41,282 nt of DNA from Caulobacter sp. UNC279MFTsu5.1 (GTDB taxonomy: Bacteria > Pseudomonadota > Alphaproteobacteria > Caulobacterales > Caulobacteraceae): contig NZ_FORN01000051.1 in assembly GCF_900114015.1 (NCBI RefSeq), positions 1 through 41,282 of the forward strand, written 5' to 3'. Numbering within the stretch: position 1 is the first letter of the stretch; the number at the start of each line of letters is the position of its first letter. The translations under genes were made by a program, and so were the position numbers. Shown here one piece after another: positions 15,310 through 26,220 of the stretch. The notes beneath the pieces are model-generated. The model made no database searches, was not told the DNA's origin, and saw only the letters and a program-made list of their open reading frames with translations.

Positions 15310-16463
15310 CAGGCGCGGGCCTTCACATAGGGCTTCACCAACTGCGCCAGGCGGGCGATCTCGGCGTCGGGGTGGTCGGCGCTGAAGGCGATGCGCAGGC
15401 GGGCCGCGCCGGCCGCCACGGTGGGCGGGCGGATGGCGACCACCAGGAAACCCTTGGCCTCCAGAGCGCGCGAGGCGTCCAGGGCGTCCTGGGCCTCGCC
15501 GATGATCACCGGCACGATCGGGCTGGTCGCGGCCGGCAGGCCGACGGCCTTGGTGAAGGCCCGGGCCTTGGCCAGCGGCAGGGCGGTCAGGGCGGGATCG
15601 GCCTCGATGAGGTCGAGCGCGGCCAGGGCCGCCGCGGCGGCGGCCGGCGGCAGGCCCGTGGTGTAGACCAGGGTGCGGGCCCGGGTCTTCAGCAGGTCGA
15701 CCACGGCTTGCGAGCCGCAGACATAGCCGCCGTACGAGCCCAGGGCCTTGGACAGGGTGCCCATCTGGAATGGGATCTGGGCCTCAGGGAACAGGGCCGC
15801 CGAGCCGCGGCCCTCGGCCAGCACGCCCACGCCATGCGCATCGTCCGACAGCAGCCAGGCGTCGTTGGCCTCGCAGACCGCCGACAGCCAGTCCAGCGGG
15901 GCGATGTCGCCGTCCATCGAGAACACCCCGTCGGTGGCGACGACGGCGTGGCGGGCGCCGGCCCGATGCTCGGCCAGCAGGGCGGCCAGGTGGTCGGTGT
16001 CGTTGTGGGCGAACGGGATGATCCGGGCGCCCGACAGCTGGGCCCCGGCCCAGATGCAGGCATGGGCCAGCTCGTCGACCAGCACGAGGTCGCCCTTGCC
16101 GGCGAAGGTGGGGATCAGGCCGGTGTTGGCCAGATAGCCCGAGCCGAACACCGCGCAGGCCTCGGTTCCCTTCAGTCGCGCCAGCCGGGCCTCCAGTTCG
16201 GACAGCAGCGGATGGTCGCCGGTCACCAGCCGCGAGGCGCCGGACCCCGCGCCATAGGTCTCGATCGCGGCCTGGGCGGCGGCCTTGACCGCCGGATGCT
16301 GCGACAGGCCCAGATAGTCGTTGCAGGAGAACGACAGCAGCCTGCGGCCGTCGCGCTCGACCACGGCGCCGGCGGCGCGCCGGGTGGGCTTGAGCCGACG
16401 CAGCAGGCTGGCGGCCTCCAGGCGCTGGATCTTGTCGGCGGCGTAGGTGTCGAGACTGTGCAT
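15309..16463 (-). CDS. bioF: 8-amino-7-oxononanoate synthase (KAPA synthase)
   Basis: A 384-residue PLP enzyme condensing pimeloyl thioester with L-alanine, the first committed ring-forming branch step of biotin synthesis. Seen: SFSCNDYLGLSQHP (44-57), TYGAGSGASRLVTG (69-82), the aspartate of DDAHGVGVLAEGRG (207-220) and the PLP lysine K239 in GTLSKALGSYGG. ATG 16463 is preceded by AGGAA at a good distance; the much longer open frame upstream runs through bioA on the other strand and is not real. First gene of the leftward biotin operon, 87 bp from the divergent bioA start, with a shared control region. Confidence 0.97.
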   Translation of the reverse strand: MHSLDTYAADKIQRLEAASLLRRLKPTRRAAGAVVERDGRRLLSFSCNDYLGLSQHPAVKAAAQAAIETYGAGSGASRLVTGDHPLLSELEARLARLKGTEACAVFGSGYLANTGLIPTFAGKGDLVLVDELAHACIWAGAQLSGARIIPFAHNDTDHLAALLAEHRAGARHAVVATDGVFSMDGDIAPLDWLSAVCEANDAWLLSDDAHGVGVLAEGRGSAALFPEAQIPFQMGTLSKALGSYGGYVCGSQAVVDLLKTRARTLVYTTGLPPAAAAAALAALDLIEADPALTALPLAKARAFTKAVGLPAATSPIVPVIIGEAQDALDASRALEAKGFLVVAIRPPTVAAGAARLRIAFSADHPDAEIARLAQLVKPYVKARA

Positions 16464-16510
16464 CGCGGTTCCTGTTTGCCCCCCACGGCGGGAGGGCATA
16501 GGCAGTGCGC

Positions 16511-16528
16511 CCCAAATACGCAATTGGG
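16511..16528. promoter_or_regulatory. Imperfect palindrome in the bioF-bioA divergent promoter
   Basis: CCCAAATACGCAATTGGG has arms CCCAA and TTGGG and partial symmetry inside (12 of 16 central positions match their reverse complement). It lies centrally in the 87-bp region between bioF and bioA. It is neither the E. coli BirA operator nor the TTATnnATAA-type BioR box as I remember it, so the binder is unknown. Confidence 0.4.
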
Positions 16529-16550
16529 CTAGGCAACGAAGGATCGCCCG

Positions 16551-17843
16551 ATGACCGCCGAAAGTCCGGACTGGCTCACCGCCGGCGCGCCCCACGTCTG
16601 GCGGCCCTATTGCCAGATGAAGACCGCCCGGCCGCCGCTGCCGGTCGTCGCGACGCGCGGCTCGCGGCTGATTCTCGACGACGGGCGCGAGCTGGTCGAC
16701 GGCCTGGCCTCGTGGTGGACCGCCTGCCACGGCTACAACCACCCGCACATCGCCGCCGCCGTCCGCGACCAGCTGGAGCGCATGCCGCACGTGATGTTCG
16801 GCGGGCTGGCGCACGAGCCGGCCTATCGTCTGGCCAAGCGCATGGCCGACCTGCTGCCCGGCGACCTGAGCCATGTCTTCTTCGCCGAGTCCGGCTCCGT
16901 GTCCGTCGAGATCGCCATGAAGATGGCGCTGCAGTTCCACATCAATCGCGGCGACCGGGGGCGGACCAAGTTCCTGTCGTTCCGGGGCGGCTATCACGGC
17001 GACACCCTGGCGACGATGACCGTCTGCGACCCGGAGGAGGGCATGCACAGCCTGTTCTCCGGCGTGATGCCGTCGCAGGTGATCGCCGACCTGCCGGTGG
17101 ATGAGGCCTCGGAAGCCGCCCTGGACGCCCTGTTGGCGGAGCGGGGCGGGGAGATCGCCGCCATCCTGACCGAGCCGCTGGTCCAGGGCGCGGGCGGCAT
17201 GCTGTTCCATGGGCCCGGCGTGCTGCGGACCCTGCGCCGCCTGGCCGACAAGCACGGCGTGCTGCTGATCTTCGACGAGATCTTCACCGGCTTCGGCCGT
17301 ACGGGCGAACTGTTCGCCATGCAGGCGGCGGGCGTCGAGCCCGACATCGTCACGCTCTCGAAGGCCCTGACCGGCGGGACCCTGCCGCTGTCGGCCGCCG
17401 TGGCCTCGACCCGGGTGTTCGAGGCGTTCTGGTCCGACGACGCCGGCGCGGCCCTGATGCACGGCCCGACCTATATGGGCAACGCGCTGGCCTGCGCCGC
17501 CGCCAACGCCTCCTTGGACCTGTTCGAGGACGGCGCCTGGCGGGTCGACGTGGCGCGGGTCTCGGCGGCGCTGGCGCAGGGCCTGGAGCCGGTGCGCGGC
17601 GCGCCGGGCGTGGTCGATGTGCGGGTGCTGGGCGCGATCGGGGTGGTGGCGTTCGACGCGCCGGTGGCCGTCGGCGCCCTGTGCGACGCGTTCGCGGCCG
17701 AGGGGGCGTGGATCCGGCCGATGGGCAGGACCGTCTACCTGACCCCGGCCTTCACGACGCCGGACGCCGACCTTGAGGTCCTGACGGCGGCTGTTCGCAA
17801 GGTTGTGGGCGCCGGCGGGGTTGAAGGAACAGGCGGGGTCTGA
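16551..17843 (+). CDS. bioA: Adenosylmethionine-8-amino-7-oxononanoate aminotransferase (DAPA synthase)
   Basis: A 430-residue class III aminotransferase using S-adenosylmethionine as amino donor to make 7,8-diaminononanoate. Seen: WRPYCQMK near the N-terminus (family-typical substrate loop), WWTACHGYNHP (55-65), FFAESGSVSVEIAMKMA, GGYHGDT (146-152), DEIFTGFGRTG (242-252) and the PLP lysine K271 in LSKALTGG. ATG 16551 follows AAGGA with 8 bp spacing. It is divergent from bioF. bioB and the pimeloyl-making genes are not in the window, so the pathway is completed elsewhere. The EamA transporter gene follows 13 bp downstream. Confidence 0.97.
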   Translation: MTAESPDWLTAGAPHVWRPYCQMKTARPPLPVVATRGSRLILDDGRELVDGLASWWTACHGYNHPHIAAAVRDQLERMPHVMFGGLAHEPAYRLAKRMADLLPGDLSHVFFAESGSVSVEIAMKMALQFHINRGDRGRTKFLSFRGGYHGDTLATMTVCDPEEGMHSLFSGVMPSQVIADLPVDEASEAALDALLAERGGEIAAILTEPLVQGAGGMLFHGPGVLRTLRRLADKHGVLLIFDEIFTGFGRTGELFAMQAAGVEPDIVTLSKALTGGTLPLSAAVASTRVFEAFWSDDAGAALMHGPTYMGNALACAAANASLDLFEDGAWRVDVARVSAALAQGLEPVRGAPGVVDVRVLGAIGVVAFDAPVAVGALCDAFAAEGAWIRPMGRTVYLTPAFTTPDADLEVLTAAVRKVVGAGGVEGTGGV

Positions 17844-17856
17844 TCCAAGCGAGGCC

Positions 17857-18753
17857 ATGTCGTCCAGCACGCCCCTGACGGCGCTCGAGCGCCTGGCCAT
17901 CGCGGCCATCATCCTGACCTGGGGCCTGAACAACGCCGCGGCCAAGGTGGCGACCGCGCAGCTGCCGCCGATGATGGTCGGGGCGCTGCGCTTCGCCCTG
18001 GCCCTGGCCTTCCTGCTGCCGTTCCTCAAGACCCCGTTCCCGTGGTCCAGGCGGCTGCTGGCCATCTGCCTGCTGTCGGGGCCGATCCACTTCGGGATCA
18101 TCTACATCGCCTTCGGCCTGGCCAAGTCGCTGAGCCCGCTGGTGGTGGCCACCCAGCTGTGGATCCCGTTCACCGCCCTGTTCGCCTGGAAGATGCTGGG
18201 CGAGACCATGAAGCCCCTGGCCGTCGCCGGCCTGGTCACGGCCTTCGTCGGGGTGGCCTGGATGAGCCTGGACCCGCACGGGGCGGCCGACCTGCCGGCC
18301 ATCGTGCTGGGCGTGGTCGCCAGCGCCTGCTGGGCCGTGGCCACGGTGCTGGTGCGCCAGACGCCGGGCGCCCGGCCGCTGCAGGTCCAGGCCCTGACCG
18401 CCGCCGTCGCCGCGCCAGCGCTGCTGGGCCTGTCGTTCGGCTTCGAGGACAATGTCGTGGAACGGGTGCGGACGGCCGCCCCGATCGCCTGGGCCTGCGT
18501 GGCCTTCGCCGGCGTGGTCTCGACCATCGGGGCCAGCGCCCTGCTGTTCTGGCTGGTCCAGCGGCGCGAGGCGGGCCGGGTGACGCCGTATTTCCTGCTC
18601 ACGCCCCTGGTGTCGTGCACGATCGGCGTGGCGTTCATGGGCGACGCCCTGTCGCCGCAGCTGGTGATCGGCGCGGCCGCGACCCTGGCCGGCGTGGCGT
18701 TGGTGGCCCTGACCGGGAAGAAGGCCGCGCCGCCCGAGGGCGAGGCGACCTAG
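17857..18753 (+). CDS. EamA/DMT superfamily membrane transporter
   Basis: A 298-residue protein with two EamA repeats and about ten membrane spans. The first repeat holds LTWGLNNAAAKVATAQLPPMMVGALRF; the second starts near GVVASACWAVATVLVRQTPG and ends with LTPLVSCTIGVAFMGDALSPQLVIGAAATLAGVALVAL. DMT proteins export small metabolites such as amino acids. ATG 17857 is chosen because it has GAGG nearby and falls just after the bioA stop (17843); an upstream in-frame start would overlap bioA. Co-transcription with bioA suggests, but does not prove, movement of a biotin-pathway compound. It is followed by the REP hairpin at 18767. Confidence 0.9.
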   Translation: MSSSTPLTALERLAIAAIILTWGLNNAAAKVATAQLPPMMVGALRFALALAFLLPFLKTPFPWSRRLLAICLLSGPIHFGIIYIAFGLAKSLSPLVVATQLWIPFTALFAWKMLGETMKPLAVAGLVTAFVGVAWMSLDPHGAADLPAIVLGVVASACWAVATVLVRQTPGARPLQVQALTAAVAAPALLGLSFGFEDNVVERVRTAAPIAWACVAFAGVVSTIGASALLFWLVQRREAGRVTPYFLLTPLVSCTIGVAFMGDALSPQLVIGAAATLAGVALVALTGKKAAPPEGEAT

Positions 18754-18766
18754 GTTATCTCAAAAT

Positions 18767-18798
18767 CCGCTCATCCCGGCGTTCGCCGGGATGAGCGG
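18767..18798. repeat. REP-type hairpin, likely terminator
   Basis: Perfect 15-bp arms (18767-18781 and 18784-18798) separated by TT give CCGCTCATCCCGGCG and its complement. The core is the same as in the 34-bp inverted repeat at 13565-13695, so both belong to one repeat family. It lies between the convergent EamA and sodC genes, a typical site for a bidirectional terminator. Confidence 0.85.
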
Positions 18799-18848
18799 TT
18801 GAAAATGAGACTCTCCGGTCCCAAACCAGATGCGCTATCGGACTGCGC

Positions 18849-19358
18849 CTACTTCACTACCCCGCACGCCACCCGCGCCCCGGCCCCGCCGATCGGCTGG
18901 GTCTTGTAGTCGTCGGGGCTGGCGTGGATCACGATCGACGAGCCGTCGGCGTCGAGCAGGGCGGGGCGGCCGCCCGCGCCGTTCAGCGACACCAGCGGCG
19001 AGAACAGCTCGGCCGTCGCCGAGCCGTCGGCGGCCGCGAACAGGTTGGGCAGGTCGCCGTTGTCGTTGCCGTCCGGGTTCAGCAGGCCGTGGACCACGGC
19101 GGTCGTGGTGTGGACGTGGGCGCCGGCCGACTTGAAGTCGGGCGCGCCGCAATCGCCCTTCTCGTGGAAGTGCAGGCCGTGCCAGCCCGGCGTCAGGCCC
19201 TTGGCCTCGATGCGCAGCAGCACGCCGTGCGGCGCCTCGATCAAGGTGGCGGTTCCCAGGGTCTTGCCGTCGGCGCCTTTCAGCTGGGCGGTGGCGGCGT
19301 GGGCCGCCGGCGCGGCGGCGATCAGGCCAAAGGACAGGGCGAGGGCGGTCAAACGCAT
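18849..19358 (-). CDS. sodC: Periplasmic Cu/Zn superoxide dismutase
   Basis: A 169-residue protein with a signal peptide (cleaved near AHA, residues 19-21). Copper ligands H63 and H65 (HFH), bridging H81 and H145 are present, as are the disulfide pair Cys70 and Cys165 and active-site Arg162 (GAGARVACG). For zinc, H81, H90 and D102 (GDLPNL) are visible, but the position that normally gives the third histidine before GDLP is Asn (GNDNGDLP), so the zinc site may be weakened. It dismutates superoxide in the periplasm. ATG 19358 has GGGAG 7 bp upstream; the much longer antisense frame over gyrA is an artefact. It is divergent from gyrA. Confidence 0.95.
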   Translation of the reverse strand: MRLTALALSFGLIAAAPAAHAATAQLKGADGKTLGTATLIEAPHGVLLRIEAKGLTPGWHGLHFHEKGDCGAPDFKSAGAHVHTTTAVVHGLLNPDGNDNGDLPNLFAAADGSATAELFSPLVSLNGAGGRPALLDADGSSIVIHASPDDYKTQPIGGAGARVACGVVK

Positions 19359-19429
19359 CTGAAACTCCCGGAAATCCAAGGGTTGGGCCTGCGAAGGTGG
19401 CGTCTTGGCTAGGGGAATGCTAACTGTTT

Positions 19430-19451
19430 TTGACGGTTCCGTGTTCGATTC
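19430..19451 (+). promoter_or_regulatory. gyrA promoter region with GANTC methylation site
   Basis: TTGACG at 19430-19435 matches a Caulobacter-type -35 element. GATTC at 19447-19451, 18 bp before the gyrA start, is a GANTC site of the kind methylated by CcrM and used by GcrA for cell-cycle control. No good -10 box was recognised. Regulation by methylation is inferred. Confidence 0.45.
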
Positions 19452-19469
19452 TGACGGCGAAAAATTCCC

Positions 19470-22238
<2,769 letters not shown>

Positions 22239-22288
22239 GCGACCCAAGCAAGGGGGCCAGCGGGCTCAGGCCCGGGTGAGGGAAAAGC

Positions 22289-22777
<489 letters not shown>

Positions 22778-22814
22778 GGCGGCTTAGGACGGCTCGACCT
22801 TCGGCGGTCTCGGG

Positions 22815-22885
22815 CGGACCAGTCGGCCCCCAAGCCGGCCTCCCTGGTCCGTCCGTCCCGCACAGGGGCGAGAATGACGGACGGG
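22815..22885. terminator. Double inverted repeat between convergent coaD and phospholipase-like gene
   Basis: Two nested or adjacent hairpins: CGGACCAG (22815-22822) with CTGGTCCG (22844-22851), with an inner CGGC/GCCG pair, then CCGTCCGTC (22849-22857) with GACGGACGG (22876-22884). The overlap of the second stem with the first means the two folds exclude each other. Position between converging genes suggests a bidirectional terminator or REP-like element; no T-run is present. Confidence 0.5.
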
Positions 22886-22915
22886 TTGGGGCGCGCGGCC
22901 GAATGTGGATCCGCC

Positions 22916-24643
22916 CTAATGCAGCCCCTCGATGCTCCACTGCGCGTTCAGGTTCTTGGGGTCGCCTTTACGCGTCAGATAGGGCTCGTCGCCGTTCAGC
23001 CAGATATACTGGTTCCAGTAGGTGTTGCGGATCGACCGTCCCTGGCCCGCGGGCTTGAGGTCGTAACTCGCCGGCTCGGCCACGCCCGGCGCGTACAGCT
23101 TCACGGCGCCCGTCGCGGCCCGGTAGTCCAGGAACAGAAGCGGATCGACGGCCGAACGGAACATCGCCCGGCTCTGCGGTCCGACCGCCACGAAATCGAG
23201 CGGCGTCCCGGCGCGATTGTAGATCAGGGAGTCCGGGACGACGCCGTCGGGGGCGATCATGTATTTCTGGTTGGCCAGGCTCTTGATGCGCACCCGGGTC
23301 CCGGTGTCGGCGGCCTGGCTGGGGATCCGCCAGTTCGCCGGCGGATCGCTCATGGGCGCCAGGGCGCCGTTGCGCCAGCGCCACGAATACCAGATGTGCA
23401 GCTGGGGATCGAACTGGTCCGAATAGCCCGACCATGGGATGGCGTTGTAGAGGCACTGACGCTGGGTGGTCTCCAGTTGGCGGACGCGGCTTTGCTGGTC
23501 GGTCGTGCCAACGTCCAGGTCGGCCATGCACTGCGCCTGGGTCTTGCCCTTGCCGGTTTGTCCCGCGGCCAGGACGTAGGTCGCGTCGCGATGGGCCGGA
23601 TCGTCGTACCAGGTCAGCATCTCCTTCTCGTCGTAGCTCAGCCAGTGTTCGACCAGGGTGTTGGCCTCGGCCCGGGCCGCGGCCTCGCGTTGGCTGGGCG
23701 GCAGGCCCATGGTGCGGACGAACGCCGCCCACAGATCCTTGGTCGCCTCGGCCGCCACCAGGGCCACCGGCTTCATGTTGCTGGCCTTGTAGGCGTTCCA
23801 GCTCGGGTTGAGCCGGCCGTCGATCGTGCTCCGCCAGATCACGTCGCCGCTGGAATAGTCCAGGATCGCCGAGATCGCGTGGCTGTGCTGTTCCGATCCC
23901 AGCGCGCACAGATAGCTCTTCACCTGGCGGACCTTGACGAAATTGTCGTCGGCGATGCGGACGGTGTGCTCGGAGCTGAACGAGTCCTCGAACAGGTGCG
24001 CGGCGCGTCCGAACAGGAAGTAGTTCTTGTCGACCGAAACCGCCGACGAGGTGACGCCGCCGTCGTAGACCGAGATCGTGGTCTTGGGCGCCGTGGCGGC
24101 GGCGACGAAATAGTCGACGAAGCGCTGTTGCGAGCTCTTGGCGGCGCGAACGCCGCCTTGCGGACCGGCGTCATCATAGCGGCGCATGAAATGGTCATAC
24201 TGGATGTCCGCCGGCTCCTGGGCCACGGCGTCCCAGCATTTCCGCGATTGGGCGACGCTGTAGCCGCCCAGGTCGACCCAGCGCTCGCCGATGATGGCGT
24301 CCAGCACGGGCTTGTAGCGCGGCGCGTATCGGGTGTCGCCGGACGGCTGGCTCTTGATGCGGCGCGCCTCGTCCTGCGCGCCGGGCGTGGTCAGGGTGGT
24401 GTTCCAGGCCAGGCCCTTGCCGGGACGCCAGCCGATCCGCGGGTCGTTGGGGTCGGGCAAGTCCGGCGGCGTCACCGGCGAAACGCCCAGCACCTCGATC
24501 GCCGCCATGCGGGTGAGCCATTCGTGGCCCATGGGAAAGATGCCGGTGACGCTCTGGGTGAAGGCGCCGCCCTCCCAGGCCGCGCCCAGGCCGACGAGCA
24601 GCGCCGCGGCGGCTCCGACTGTACCGATGACCGACGCCCGCAT
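22916..24643 (-). CDS. Secreted zinc-dependent phospholipase C / S1-P1 nuclease-like protein with beta-rich C-terminal domain
   Basis: A 575-residue exported protein. The signal peptide should be cleaved after A22, making Trp23 the mature N-terminus; in B. cereus phospholipase C and S1/P1 nucleases residue Trp1 is a zinc ligand. H40 follows, and H216-x3-D220-x5-H226 (HLFEDSFSSEH) has exactly the spacing of the metal ligands H118/D122/H128 of PLC. D150, H151, H253 and H255 are further candidates, though the usual last H-x3-D/E pair is not clear. Residues about 440-575 are beta-rich with repeated hydrophobic-aromatic strands and may be a trefoil-like binding domain. Expected to hydrolyse phosphodiesters outside the cytoplasm. 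Single gene; substrate unknown. Confidence 0.7.
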   Translation of the reverse strand: MRASVIGTVGAAAALLVGLGAAWEGGAFTQSVTGIFPMGHEWLTRMAAIEVLGVSPVTPPDLPDPNDPRIGWRPGKGLAWNTTLTTPGAQDEARRIKSQPSGDTRYAPRYKPVLDAIIGERWVDLGGYSVAQSRKCWDAVAQEPADIQYDHFMRRYDDAGPQGGVRAAKSSQQRFVDYFVAAATAPKTTISVYDGGVTSSAVSVDKNYFLFGRAAHLFEDSFSSEHTVRIADDNFVKVRQVKSYLCALGSEQHSHAISAILDYSSGDVIWRSTIDGRLNPSWNAYKASNMKPVALVAAEATKDLWAAFVRTMGLPPSQREAAARAEANTLVEHWLSYDEKEMLTWYDDPAHRDATYVLAAGQTGKGKTQAQCMADLDVGTTDQQSRVRQLETTQRQCLYNAIPWSGYSDQFDPQLHIWYSWRWRNGALAPMSDPPANWRIPSQAADTGTRVRIKSLANQKYMIAPDGVVPDSLIYNRAGTPLDFVAVGPQSRAMFRSAVDPLLFLDYRAATGAVKLYAPGVAEPASYDLKPAGQGRSIRNTYWNQYIWLNGDEPYLTRKGDPKNLNAQWSIEGLH

Positions 24644-24884
24644 GACCCGCCCTCCATGATCCGAATGTGGAGCACGTTAGGGTGGAGATTGAATGCTCGC
24701 AATAGGGGAATAATTATAATTTACGCGCTTAAGGGGTGGGTGTTCGGTGTCCCCAGGTTTCGCACGGAGCCGGGCGGTTGGGGACACGCCGCAAGGGCAT
24801 GTCCCCGTCAATGCGACGACCAAGCCGCTGAAATCGCGGCGCTAAAACTTTATGCCCCGCACCCTCTCTGACTGGCCGTATCCT
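24644..24884. other. Promoter region of the phospholipase-like gene plus REP-like GTGTCCCC repeats
   Basis: The AT-rich block near 24695-24725 is the likely promoter of the leftward phospholipase-like gene. GTGTCCCCA (24747-24755) and TGGGGACAC (24779-24787) form an inverted repeat, and a third ATGTCCCCG occurs at about 24799-24807. Such repeats resemble REP sequences mobilised by TnpA-REP transposases; none is encoded nearby. No gene is supported. Confidence 0.5.
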
Positions 24885-25200
24885 GGTCTCACCTCGACGC
24901 AGGGAAAGGGCGCATGGCCGGCGACCGATGCGGCGGCGGGGGGCGATCGAGCGGGAAGCTCTGTCGGCGGCGGCGTCCGCGTGCGTAGGGACGGCGCCAA
25001 ACCTCGCGTCTCCAGGGCCGGCCGGGCATGGAACACTAAAACGGCGTGGCGCGAGGGCCGACTTTGCAACAGGCGGGCGGATGACGCTCGCGGTCCGGGA
25101 TCAGGCGCGTTGGCCTGGCCCGCCCGTCGCAGGCGCCAAGGCGCGGCTCCAACAGGGCCTAGCGCGGCGGGCTTGCGGATAACGGTCGCGCGGAGCGTTC
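24885..25200 (+). repeat. Dispersed structured intergenic element, copy A
   Basis: Related to 40976-41282 (copy B) in the same orientation. The best block is GGGCGCA...CGGCGACCGATGCGGC followed by CGAGCGGGAAG (about 24908-24958 versus 41000-41049), and a second shared block is GCGGATAACGG (25175-25185; B has CCGGATAACGG at 41254-41264). Similarity between blocks is weaker. No real gene runs through it. It lies directly upstream of the exported cyclophilin operon. It could be a non-coding RNA, a cis-acting leader or a mobile intergenic repeat. I do not recognise it as any known RNA family. Confidence 0.6.
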
Positions 25201-25404
25201 GGGCTTCGTCGAAACGGTTACTACTCAAACACTCCGGACGTCGTCCGGCGCTCCGCGTCCCTTTCCATACGCTCAGCGGCCTGCCGCGTGAGGACGAGAG
25301 ATCGTGCGCCGGAAACTCGCCGGAATCGTCGGCTCTAAAGCGCCGCCACTTGTCGTGCGCGCGGCGGCGTTCTACGCCGTCGGGACAGTCTATCGGGGAT
25401 CTCC
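25201..25404 (+). promoter_or_regulatory. Leader region before the exported cyclophilin genes
   Basis: Contains a 15-bp palindrome CCGGACGTCGTCCGG (25234-25248) and a GGGGAT sequence just before the ATG. No gene and no confident -35/-10 pair were found. The palindrome may be an operator. Confidence 0.35.
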
Positions 25405-26220
25405 ATGAAGCTTGCGTCCATCGCCGCCGTCCTGGCGCTCACCGCGGCCTCCGCCGCCAGCGCCCAGCAGGCCTCCGACTGGCGGACGCCCGACCCCGAG
25501 AACATTCTGGTGGTCGACACCAACAAGGGCCGGATCATCGTGGAGCTGTCGCCCGAGACCGCGCCGAACCACGTGGCGCGGGTGCGCGACCTGGCCAAGG
25601 CCCACTTCTACGACGGCCTGACCTTCTTCCGGGTCATCGACGGCTTCATGGCCCAGACGGGCGACCCCAAGAACGACGGCACCGGCGGTTCGGACCAGCC
25701 GAATCTGACGGCGGAGTTCCTGTTCCGCCGCGGCCCCGGCTATGCGCCGGCCGGCAAGTCCGGAACGACCGAGATGGGTTTCGTCGGCGCGCTGCCGGTC
25801 TACAGTCAGAACAGCGCCCTGGCGGCGATGACCGCCGACGGCAAGGTGGCCGCCTGGGGCGCGTTCTGTCCCGGCGTGCTGGGCATGGCCCGGGCCAACG
25901 ATCCCGACAGCGCCAACAGCCAGTTCTTCTTCATGCGCCAGCACTACGCCTCGCTGGAGAAGACCTACACGCCGTTCGGCCGCGCCCTGACCGGCCTCGA
26001 GGCCATCCGCGCGATCAAGACCGGCGAGCCGGTCCCCGATCCGCAGGACAAGATGCTGACCGTCCGCGTGCTGTCCGACATGTCGGCCGCCCAGCGTCCC
26101 AGCATCCAGGTGATGGACACCCGCTCGGCCGCCTTCGCGGCTCTGGTCGAGAAGAAGCGGGCCGAGATGGGCGGGGCCTTCGGGCCCTGCGACGTCGATG
26201 TGCCGGTGAAGGTGAAATGA
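25405..26220 (+). CDS. Exported cyclophilin-type peptidyl-prolyl isomerase, first copy
   Basis: A 271-residue protein with a signal peptide (cleaved near ASA-Q, residues 18-21) and a cyclophilin domain. Active-site residues are in FFRVIDGFMAQTGDP (catalytic Arg, Phe, Gln), and ANSQFFFMRQ corresponds to the conserved NxSQFFI strand. A non-canonical insertion of about 60 residues (NLTAEFLFRRGPGYAP to AAWGAFCPG) separates these motifs, and a C-terminal tail ends in CDVDVPVKVK. It should catalyse proline isomerisation in folding of exported proteins. The next, paralogous gene overlaps its stop, so the two form an operon. The dispersed element copy A lies just upstream. Confidence 0.93.
   Translation: MKLASIAAVLALTAASAASAQQASDWRTPDPENILVVDTNKGRIIVELSPETAPNHVARVRDLAKAHFYDGLTFFRVIDGFMAQTGDPKNDGTGGSDQPNLTAEFLFRRGPGYAPAGKSGTTEMGFVGALPVYSQNSALAAMTADGKVAAWGAFCPGVLGMARANDPDSANSQFFFMRQHYASLEKTYTPFGRALTGLEAIRAIKTGEPVPDPQDKMLTVRVLSDMSAAQRPSIQVMDTRSAAFAALVEKKRAEMGGAFGPCDVDVPVKVK

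Noticed and set aside
15309..18101. 930-codon leftward frame
   Set aside because: Only its end (15309-16463) is BioF; the upstream extension runs antisense to bioA and the EamA gene.
24885..25200. Copy A as RNase P RNA, tmRNA, SRP RNA or a cobalamin riboswitch
   Set aside because: The conserved sequences I remember for those RNAs are not present.
24852..26216. Extension of the second exported cyclophilin upstream to 24852
   Set aside because: The open frame passes through the first cyclophilin gene in another frame; the second gene has its own signal peptide and start at 26217.
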